From the NCBI GenBank assembly GCA_002401345.1, contig NVSU01000010.1, forward strand, positions 82 to 41,950: 41,869 nt of DNA, in the 5' to 3' direction. The DNA is from Candidatus Wolfebacteria bacterium (GTDB lineage: Bacteria; Patescibacteriota; Minisyncoccia; Phycocordibacterales; NVSU01). A program made the position numbers and the translations under genes. The notes under the pieces are model-generated. The model saw only the letters and a list, made by a program, of their open reading frames with translations. It was not told the origin of the DNA and searched no databases. Numbering within the stretch: the stretch's first letter is position 1; each line of letters opens with the position of its first letter. Shown here in pieces: positions 8,069 to 14,164 of the stretch.

Positions 8069-9121
8069 ATGTTTATTTTCAATAGAATTTCATCGCAAGA
8101 AAAAATGGATTTCATTAAAGGTCTATCCATAATGCTCAGAAGCGGTATTGCTATTGATGAGGCGTTGGTTTCTTTGGCGACACAGACAAAATCAAAAGTA
8201 TTCAGAAATTCTATTTATAAAGTGAAACACAGGGTCGAAATGGGAGTATCTCTTTCAGAGGCGTTTAATAGAGAACAAAACGTGTTTGGAAGTGTGTATA
8301 TTGGTTTACTTAAAGCTGGTGAGGCAAGTGGAACATTAGTTGAAAATTTATCTTTTTTAGCGGATTGGTTAGAGCGCAATCATAACTTACATCAAGAGAT
8401 ACGCGCGGCGATGTTTTATCCAAAATTTGTACTTGTTACTACATTTTTACTCGGAGGGGGATTGTCTGTGTTTATCTTACCCAGGCTCATACCTCTTTTT
8501 CAGCAGCTTCGTGTTGAATTACCACTAGCAACCCAACTACTACTATCTTTTTCTTTATTTATTGAAAAGTATTGGTACGCAGTTCTTGTTGGTATTATTT
8601 TACTAATTATAGGTCTTAGGTTTATAAGTAGATATAAACCTGTTCGAAGAGTGTTTCATTTATTACATCTTAAAACTCCATTTATAGGTGGTTTAATGAC
8701 TGACTATCAATTGGCACTTGTGTCACAACTCTTCTTTACTCTTTTCAAAAGTGGACTTTCTATTAATGAGTCATTGGAAATTACCGGCGAGGCAGTAACT
8801 AATATTCGCTATCAAGATTCAATTGAGAAAATCAGACAGAGAGTCTTGAAAGGTACCACTCTTTCATATGCGATGAGTGAGTATCCAAAACTGTATCCCA
8901 AAAATATGATACATATCATTGCGAACGGTGAGGAAAGTGGTACCCTGGATGATTCGTTCTTGTATCTGACCGAATTTTATTCAAAAGAGGTGAGCAATAA
9001 GGTAAAGAAGTTACCAATAATAATAGAGCCAATATTACTTATTGTAATAGCGATCGTGGTTGGATTTGTGGCACTTTCAATTATCACACCGATATATGAA
9101 TTAACACGAGGCATACGTTAG
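8069..9121 (+). CDS. pilC: Type IV pilus inner-membrane platform protein PilC
   Basis: 350 aa with two T2SSF repeats, each with the hallmark LSIMLRSGI / FTLFKSGLS helix and E-x-G segments (AGEASGTL, NGEESGTL). Membrane helices lie at about 115-140, 165-190 and 315-340. It anchors the pilus motor in the cytoplasmic membrane and works with PilB. Slightly shorter than proteobacterial PilC (about 400 aa), which is usual for small genomes. It sits 15 nt after pilB and 5 nt before the first pseudopilin gene, so it is in the same operon. Confidence 0.95.
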   Translation: MFIFNRISSQEKMDFIKGLSIMLRSGIAIDEALVSLATQTKSKVFRNSIYKVKHRVEMGVSLSEAFNREQNVFGSVYIGLLKAGEASGTLVENLSFLADWLERNHNLHQEIRAAMFYPKFVLVTTFLLGGGLSVFILPRLIPLFQQLRVELPLATQLLLSFSLFIEKYWYAVLVGIILLIIGLRFISRYKPVRRVFHLLHLKTPFIGGLMTDYQLALVSQLFFTLFKSGLSINESLEITGEAVTNIRYQDSIEKIRQRVLKGTTLSYAMSEYPKLYPKNMIHIIANGEESGTLDDSFLYLTEFYSKEVSNKVKKLPIIIEPILLIVIAIVVGFVALSIITPIYELTRGIR

Positions 9122-9126
9122 TAAAT

Positions 9127-9555
9127 ATGAAAGGTTTTACCATATTAGAATTATTACTCGTTATTGGTGCAGTAATTATTATTTCTGCATTAACCATTCC
9201 TATAGGTGTGCGATTTTATCAAACTCAAATTTTGAATGAAACGACGAGCGATATCTTAGGCACGCTTCGACGTTCACAAAATCAAGCTGCATTTCAGAAA
9301 AACAACAGCGCATTCGGAGTGAAGATTTTATCTGATTCATATGTGTTATTTCAGGGCAATTCTTATGTAGGTCGGACTGTAACTGAAGATGAGAGCTTTA
9401 GTTTATCTGGCGGAATTACCATAAGTGGCATAGACGAGGTTGTGTTTAATAAATTAACCGGTATCTCGAGTACAACTGGCACGATCACAGTGACTTCTGG
9501 GAGTGATAGTCAAATTCTTAATATAAATGCTCAAGGTAAAATTGAAAGGCAATGA
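9127..9555 (+). CDS. Type IV pseudopilin, FimT/GspH-like
   Basis: 142 aa with a very short prepilin leader MKG followed by FTILELLLVIGAV; Glu5 of the mature protein is present. A hydrophobic N-terminal helix of about 22 residues leads into a beta-rich head (GITISGIDEVVFN, GTITVTSGSD), resembling FimT/GspH minor pilins. A prepilin peptidase is needed for maturation but is not encoded in the window. The stop overlaps the next start (ATGA at 9552), showing translational coupling. Likely part of the minor-pilin tip or priming complex. Confidence 0.85.
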   Translation: MKGFTILELLLVIGAVIIISALTIPIGVRFYQTQILNETTSDILGTLRRSQNQAAFQKNNSAFGVKILSDSYVLFQGNSYVGRTVTEDESFSLSGGITISGIDEVVFNKLTGISSTTGTITVTSGSDSQILNINAQGKIERQ

Positions 9556-9980
9556 AATCAATGAATTCACAAAGTGGTCAAAGTTTAATAGAGGCAGTGA
9601 TTGCCATAAGCATATTTGTAATAGGAACAGTAACTATTGGTTTTTTAGTGATAGATGCAAATGTGTCCACTAGACAAGGCAGTGAGCGCACTCAAGCTAT
9701 ACTTTTGTCAAAAGAAGGCCTGGAAGCTGCACGCTCTATTCGGGACAATGACTTTACTAATCTAACAACAGGAATGCATGGTATTGCACTATCTAGTAAT
9801 AGATGGATTTTTTCGGGTACTTCGGACATACAAGATCAATTTATGCGACAACTCACGATCTCTGATGTTGAGAGTGATATAAAAAAAATTAAAAGTGTGG
9901 TGAGCTGGCAATTTTCTGAGTCACGAGAGAGTTCAGTGACATTGGTTCAATACTTTACAGATTGGCAAAAAGACAAATGA
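9552..9980 (+). CDS. Type IV minor pilin, PilV-like
   Basis: 142 aa. The class III leader MKSMNSQSG is cleaved before QSLIEAVIAISIF, with Glu5 present, then a hydrophobic helix. The segment LLSKEGLEAARSIRDNDF is typical of PilV-type prepilin proteins in Parcubacteria. The head has a Trp-containing end (YFTDWQKDK). It starts inside the stop codon of the preceding gene (ATGA), so the two are coupled. Expected to be a minor pilin in the tip complex with its operon neighbours. Confidence 0.85.
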   Translation: MKSMNSQSGQSLIEAVIAISIFVIGTVTIGFLVIDANVSTRQGSERTQAILLSKEGLEAARSIRDNDFTNLTTGMHGIALSSNRWIFSGTSDIQDQFMRQLTISDVESDIKKIKSVVSWQFSESRESSVTLVQYFTDWQKDK

Positions 9981-10008
9981 TGTATATATTTCGAACAATA
10001 TTATTTAT

Positions 10009-10068
10009 ATGATAGTTAATAAAGACAGTGCAGGTGTAGTTATTATTGAAACAATTTTTAAAATATGA
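10009..10068 (+). pseudogene. 19-codon prepilin-like peptide, probably a decayed pilin start
   Basis: A short frame, M-I-V-N-K-D-S-A-G followed by VVIIETIFKI, has the prepilin pattern Gly then Glu at +5, but stops after only ten mature residues. Its TGA overlaps the ATG of the next pilin gene (ATGA at 10065). It fills the only gap in the pseudopilin run. It could be the remnant of a fifth pseudopilin gene or a coupling leader. The Gly/Glu+5 match could be chance in so short a peptide. Confidence 0.3.
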
Positions 10069-10568
10069 ACAACAAAGGATTTACATTATTAGAATTTCTA
10101 ATTTACATTGGTCTTGTATCTATAATTTTAATTGTATTTGGGGCAATTGCATTAAATGTGTTTTCGAGTGAGGCAAAACTTAGTGCAATTGAAGAAGTAA
10201 GTCAAAATGCGCGCTTTACTATGGAAAAAATTGCCACTAGTGTACGAAACGCAGAGGTGATTAATAATCCGGATCAAGATATGTCTGCATCGAGTTTGTC
10301 ATTACAAATGGCGGACACAGTTCAAAATCCAACCATTTTTAATCTATTGGATGGTGTAGTAACGATCACAGAGGGAATAGGCAGTCCCGTTAATGTAACA
10401 TCCAGTGAAGTTAATGTAAGTGAGCTTATTTTTTCAAATCTTTCATATTCAGCCACTCCGGGCACAGTAAGGATTCAAATGACTGTGAAATTGGTTAATC
10501 CTGACAATAGACAAGAGTATAAGGTCGAGAGGACTTATTTTACAACGGCAAATATTAGAAAAAATTAA
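10065..10568 (+). CDS. Type IV minor pilin, PilW/GspJ-like
   Basis: 167 aa. Leader MNNKG then FTLLEFLIYIGLVSIILIVF: Glu5 is present and a classical hydrophobic helix follows. The head region has EEVSQNARFTMEKIATSVRNAE, a helix seen in PilW/PulJ-type pseudopilins, and a C-terminal strand set ending VERTYFTTANIRKN. It shares one base with the next gene (TAATG at 10566-10570). Order FimT-PilV-PilW-PilX-like matches the usual minor-pilin cluster, so these probably form the priming complex of the pilus. Confidence 0.85.
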   Translation: MNNKGFTLLEFLIYIGLVSIILIVFGAIALNVFSSEAKLSAIEEVSQNARFTMEKIATSVRNAEVINNPDQDMSASSLSLQMADTVQNPTIFNLLDGVVTITEGIGSPVNVTSSEVNVSELIFSNLSYSATPGTVRIQMTVKLVNPDNRQEYKVERTYFTTANIRKN

Positions 10569-10972
10569 TGAAAAATAAAAAACAAAATGGATTTATTGCC
10601 CTCATTTCGGTATTAATAATTGGCTCAGTTGTACTTGTGATCAGTATAGGTCTTTCTTTACGTTCTGTCGGGGAAACAGATATGAGTTTAAACGAAGAAC
10701 TATCAAATCGAGCAGTTGCACTTGCTGATGCATGTTCAGAATATGCATTATTGCAAGTAAAAAATAAGAAAAAATATTCAGGAAATGAGTCTATACTAAT
10801 AGATGGAGATGATTCTTGTAGTATTCTTGAAATAGAAGTGCAAGGAAAACAAAATATAACAATCAACACACAGGCAACAGTATTAGGTTTTACAAGGAAA
10901 GTGAAAGTTGAAGCCAATCAAATTAAACCGACCATAGAATTAACTTCATGGAAGGAAGTAGCAGACTTTTAA
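10568..10972 (+). CDS. PilX-like type IV pilus assembly protein
   Basis: 134 aa. Lys-rich leader, then Gly followed by FIALISVLIIGSVVLVISIG. The mature +5 residue is Ile rather than Glu, as in PilX/GspK-like members that cap the pseudopilin complex. The following helix, LSNRAVALADACSEYALLQV, is typical of PilX-like proteins. Two cysteines (in DACSE and DSCSI) could form a disulfide. It ends 18 nt before pilM. Confidence 0.8.
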   Translation: MKNKKQNGFIALISVLIIGSVVLVISIGLSLRSVGETDMSLNEELSNRAVALADACSEYALLQVKNKKKYSGNESILIDGDDSCSILEIEVQGKQNITINTQATVLGFTRKVKVEANQIKPTIELTSWKEVADF

Positions 10973-10990
10973 TATAATTTTTAATACTTT

Positions 10991-12124
10991 ATGATAAAAT
11001 TTTTTCAAAAAAAGATACCAATGGGAATAGATATAAGTGATCATTCGATTGAAGTTCTTCAATTAAATAAAAAAAGGGAGATTATGGCATATGGGAGAGC
11101 TATGTTAGAGGAGGGAATTATCAGAGACGGAAAAATTCTTAAAAAAGAGGAATTAGTTGCAATATTAAAAGACTTATTGAAAAATTCTCTTACGTATGCA
11201 AATACATCAATAAATAAAAACAATGAGAGACCACACGTCATACTTAGTCTTCCAGAGTCAAAAGTATTTATTCACTCATTTGAAGTACCTTTAGATATAG
11301 AGGGCGACGAGTTAATAAAATTAATTTCTAAAAAAGTTTCAAAAATTATTCCGTTTAATCTTGAAGAGTTGTACTGGGACTATACTATAACTCAGGGAAA
11401 AGAATCGCAGAGAGTGTTGTATGTGGGAGTAATAAAAGAAATTGCTGATGAGTATATTGACAGTATGGTCTTGGCAGGTCTTGAGCCTAAAGTTATAGAT
11501 ATTGAATCCATATCACTTCAGAGAGCATTATTGCCTTTGAATAATGAAAAAGCGACCACAATGATACTGGATGAAGTGCAAGTTAAAGATTATATGATTG
11601 TAGATATTGGGGCTCGTATTACAGCAATAAGCGTGTTTGATGATTCCAATATTCCTCGTGTGTCAGTAACTGTTCCCATGGCAGGTAATCAGTTTACAAC
11701 ACACATTGCTAATAAATTTAAAATAAATTACACTGAAGCCGAAAAAATAAAAAGAGATCTTGGTTTTGACTACGAAAGAAAAGACAATAATGCAGTATCT
11801 GTGTTACAGGAGAGTTTCCAAGAAATAATGGAAGAAATTAAACATGTGATTACGTATTATGAAAATGAATCGGGACATGTATTGAAAAAAATAATTTTGA
11901 CTGGAGGCTCAGCGCTTATTCCTAATGTAGATGAATATGTATCAGTAAATCTTGAGAAACCTGTAGTTATCGGTGATCCATTGCTACATATTAAAGATAA
12001 AAAAATATTAGATAGGAATTATCATCCATTATTGTTTGCAAATGTTATTGGTCTTGCATTGCGGGGTGTAACTGACGTATCTCCTCGTATAAATTTATTA
12101 TCTGATTTGCATCACTTGGAATAA
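10991..12124 (+). CDS. pilM: Type IV pilus actin-like protein PilM
   Basis: 377 aa, FtsA/PilM actin-like fold. Visible features are the N-terminal phosphate-1 strand MGIDISDHSIEVLQL, a second phosphate loop YMIVDIGARITAISVF, and the adenosine motif ILTGGSALIPN. PilM forms a cytoplasmic ring linking PilB to the membrane alignment complex. The usual partners pilN and pilO are not downstream; the gene is followed by a convergent hairpin and the pilin gene, so those functions must be elsewhere or replaced. It is the last gene of the plus-strand pilus operon. Confidence 0.93.
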   Translation: MIKFFQKKIPMGIDISDHSIEVLQLNKKREIMAYGRAMLEEGIIRDGKILKKEELVAILKDLLKNSLTYANTSINKNNERPHVILSLPESKVFIHSFEVPLDIEGDELIKLISKKVSKIIPFNLEELYWDYTITQGKESQRVLYVGVIKEIADEYIDSMVLAGLEPKVIDIESISLQRALLPLNNEKATTMILDEVQVKDYMIVDIGARITAISVFDDSNIPRVSVTVPMAGNQFTTHIANKFKINYTEAEKIKRDLGFDYERKDNNAVSVLQESFQEIMEEIKHVITYYENESGHVLKKIILTGGSALIPNVDEYVSVNLEKPVVIGDPLLHIKDKKILDRNYHPLLFANVIGLALRGVTDVSPRINLLSDLHHLE

Positions 12125-12138
12125 GATGCGTTCCAGGA

Positions 12139-12167
12139 AATACTATCTTCCTCAAGAAGATAGTATT
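12139..12167. terminator. Perfect 12-bp hairpin between converging pilM and pilin genes
   Basis: AATACTATCTTC, loop CTCAA, GAAGATAGTATT. It lies 15 nt after pilM and 12 nt before the 3' end of the opposing pilin gene. There is no strong T-tract on either side. Placement suggests a bidirectional end or mRNA-stabilising 3' hairpin. Confidence 0.55.
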
Positions 12168-12179
12168 GATAATGGTGAA

Positions 12180-12659
12180 TTATCGTGTAACGCTAATTGT
12201 TTCGTTTAATTCAGCATCTGGTGCGGCTACTGTAATGCGACCATTAAGACTTTTTTTGATAGTGTATGCGATCCCATTGATTACACAGACTGTTGAACAT
12301 TGAGGATCCTTTGGTAGTGACACAACATAGAGCTCGTTATTTGTTAAGTCTGCTAGATTGATTAAACCTGTACATGAAGGTGCTCCTGTTGCACAAATCT
12401 CTGTAGTGCTTGTTGTAATGGCAGCCGGTAATGTACCTGTATTATCTATTGAATATTGATGTACTGCATTTAAAATTGTATTTATATTACTATGACGTTG
12501 TGCATTGCGCGCCTGAGCAAACTGCTGTGCAGGATTAATGGCAACAATCACAATTGACGCCAAAATAGCAATAATACCAATCACTAGAAGGATTTCAATC
12601 AGAGTAAAACCTTTTCGCAGGTTTACATTAAATTTTTTTCTATTAAAATATCTACGCAT
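12180..12659 (-). CDS. Type IV pilin (likely major pilin)
   Basis: 159 aa. A basic leader of 17 residues ends in R-K-G before FTLIEILLVIGIIAILASIV, a textbook prepilin site with Glu5, followed by the AINPAQQFAQARNAQR helix. The head has four cysteines (CATGAPSC and CSTVC), consistent with disulfide loops, and an IAYTIKKSLNG strand near the C-terminus. Its separate transcription from the pseudopilin operon and typical size make it the best major-pilin candidate. A -10-like TATATT lies 7 nt before the ATG, suggesting a leaderless message. The structured element at 12681-12725 lies immediately upstream. Confidence 0.9.
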   Translation of the reverse strand: MRRYFNRKKFNVNLRKGFTLIEILLVIGIIAILASIVIVAINPAQQFAQARNAQRHSNINTILNAVHQYSIDNTGTLPAAITTSTTEICATGAPSCTGLINLADLTNNELYVVSLPKDPQCSTVCVINGIAYTIKKSLNGRITVAAPDAELNETISVTR

Positions 12660-12666
12660 GACAGCT

Positions 12667-12672
12667 AATATA
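12667..12672 (-). promoter_or_regulatory. -10-like hexamer before the pilin gene
   Basis: On the minus strand TATATT ends 7 nt before the pilin ATG. No good -35 lies at 16-18 nt; TTGGCA is 22 nt upstream, inside the structured element. If used, transcription would start at or next to the AUG. Confidence 0.4.
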
Positions 12673-12680
12673 AAAAAATA

Positions 12681-12725
12681 AAAAACGTCACATATGCCAA
12701 CAGATGTTGATCACAATTATGACGC
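12681..12725 (-). ncRNA. Structured element, copy B, upstream of the pilin gene
   Basis: Read on the minus strand it starts GCGTCATAATTGTGAT, identical over 16 nt to copy A at 1448. It continues with hairpin CAAC-ATCT-GTTG, then GCATATGTGACGT and a T-tract. Stems: GCGTCA/TGACGT (copy A has TGGCGT) and TTGTG/CATAT with one mismatch (copy A CACAA). The central hairpin has a different sequence but again a 4-nt loop. It is also a valid terminator on the plus strand (T-tract after GACGC). The pilin ATG lies about 22 nt downstream. Confidence 0.5.
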
Positions 12726-12829
12726 TTTTTTATTTATTTCGTTAGCTATAGTGTATCATTCTGTTGTCAATATGGGAATATGAAACTGTGGAAAAGTATC
12801 ATAATGGGTTATAATAACTCACTATATAT

Positions 12830-12901
12830 ATGAAGAATATAGCTATGAACAAATTTTCTAAAAATAAAACATTAAAATTAATATATTTTTATTTACTATG
12901 A
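12830..12901 (+). CDS. Possible 23-aa leader peptide coupled to ychF
   Basis: A short frame of 23 codons, MKNIAMNKFSKNKTLKLIYF and three more residues, ends with TGA overlapping the ychF start (ATGA at 12898). A TATAAT hexamer lies at 12810-12815, 14 nt upstream. It could feed ribosomes into ychF. Composition is simply AT-driven (Lys, Asn, Leu), so it may be chance. Confidence 0.25.
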   Translation: MKNIAMNKFSKNKTLKLIYFYLL

Positions 12902-14010
12902 GTCTTTCCATCGGAATCGTCGGCCTACCAAATGTAGGAAAATCAACTCTCTTTAACGCGCTTACTAAAAAGTGTGTTCCTTCAGAGAATTATCCCTTTT
13001 GTACCATTGAACCAAGTGTGGGTATTGTTCCAGTGCCTGATAAACGATTAGATCAGTTAAGTGAATTTTCTCATTCACAAAAAACTATTCCCGCAGTTGT
13101 AGAATTTGTAGATATTGCGGGACTAGTTGAAGGTGCAGCAAAAGGAGAGGGGCTTGGTAATCAATTTCTTTCTCACATACGAGAAGTTGATGCCATTTTA
13201 GAAATAGTACGAATTTTCCCATTGAAGGGCGGTGACGATGACATCACTCATGTATACGGAAATATTGATCCACTCAGAGATATTGAAGTCATCAATATGG
13301 AACTTATCCTCGCAGACCTTAATACTGTGAATAGGCGACGCGCTAATATTGGTAGACTCATAAAGCGATCAGACAAAGAAGCGATACGCGAAGATGGTGT
13401 ACTAGAAAAAATAGAGCACGCATTAGAAGAAGGAAAGTTGGCTTCATCTATTGAACTCACCAAGGAAGAATCTCCATACGTATCACAGCTCACACTTTTG
13501 ACCACAAAGCCAATTTTGTATGGACTAAATAAACGTGCAGGCTCGGATAATTTGGATAGCAGTGATCCTGAGGCATTTAAAAAGCTCACTGATTTTATTG
13601 AAGCAAGTGGTTCACGATATGTAGTTGTTGATGCGAAAATTGAAGATGAACTTAAGGAATTATCTGAAGAAGAACAAAAAGAATTACGAGAAGATTTTAG
13701 TGTTGAAAATGATGATGGAGTTAATGGACTTATAAAAGAAGGATATGAGTTATTGAAATTGATGACGTATTTCACCACTGGTGAAGACGAGTCACGCGCA
13801 TGGACAATACAACGTGATTCAACTGCTCCTGTGGCGGGTACTGCAATTCACAATGATTTTCAGGATAAATTTATACGAGCAGATATTATTAACTGGAAGA
13901 CATTAGTCGATGAGGGATCATATGCAGATGCAAGATCAAAAGGACTCATTCGCACTGAAGGGAAAGAGTATGTGGTGCAGGATGGTGATGTGATAGAATT
14001 TAAAATATAA
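12898..14010 (+). CDS. ychF: Redox-regulated ATPase/GTPase YchF (Obg family)
   Basis: 370 aa, normal for YchF. G1 is GLPNVGKS at residues 8-15, G3 is DIAGLVEGA, and the region replacing NKxD reads LNKRAG, in line with the relaxed base specificity of this family. The C-terminal TGS domain starts near FTTGEDESRAWTI. YchF is a ribosome-associated P-loop NTPase. It is divergent from the pilin gene and precedes the leuS remnant and island, so before the insertion ychF and leuS were probably direct neighbours. Confidence 0.95.
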   Translation: MSLSIGIVGLPNVGKSTLFNALTKKCVPSENYPFCTIEPSVGIVPVPDKRLDQLSEFSHSQKTIPAVVEFVDIAGLVEGAAKGEGLGNQFLSHIREVDAILEIVRIFPLKGGDDDITHVYGNIDPLRDIEVINMELILADLNTVNRRRANIGRLIKRSDKEAIREDGVLEKIEHALEEGKLASSIELTKEESPYVSQLTLLTTKPILYGLNKRAGSDNLDSSDPEAFKKLTDFIEASGSRYVVVDAKIEDELKELSEEEQKELREDFSVENDDGVNGLIKEGYELLKLMTYFTTGEDESRAWTIQRDSTAPVAGTAIHNDFQDKFIRADIINWKTLVDEGSYADARSKGLIRTEGKEYVVQDGDVIEFKI

Positions 14011-14054
14011 ACTCGATACTAATATACTAATGCATGCGAATGATACGAATAATA

Positions 14055-14160
14055 CGAATTTTGTTGTAAAATAAAGGGATAATGAAAAAGTATAACCACA
14101 AAGTTATAGAGAAGAAATGGCAAAAAATTTGGAAAAAGAGCGAGATCTATAAGACGAAGT
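14055..14160 (+). pseudogene. Remnant of a leuS 5' end with its leader (island left border)
   Basis: The leader TTTTGTTGTAAAATAAAGG, then GATAATGAA, matches the leuS leader at 19329-19355 with one mismatch. From 14082 it encodes MKKYNHKVIEKKWQKIWKKS then EIYKTK, clearly homologous to LeuRS residues 1-27 (MKKYDHKKIEKKWQKEWIDK). It then breaks into the 3' end of the acyl-ACP synthetase gene. It is diverged from the resident leuS in both codons and residues (more AAC, CAC, GAG), so it may have come from a related donor. It marks the left border of the 14.1-19.3 kb insertion and has no element in its ATGAA, making it an empty-site reference. Confidence 0.8.
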
Positions 14161-14164
14161 GCTT

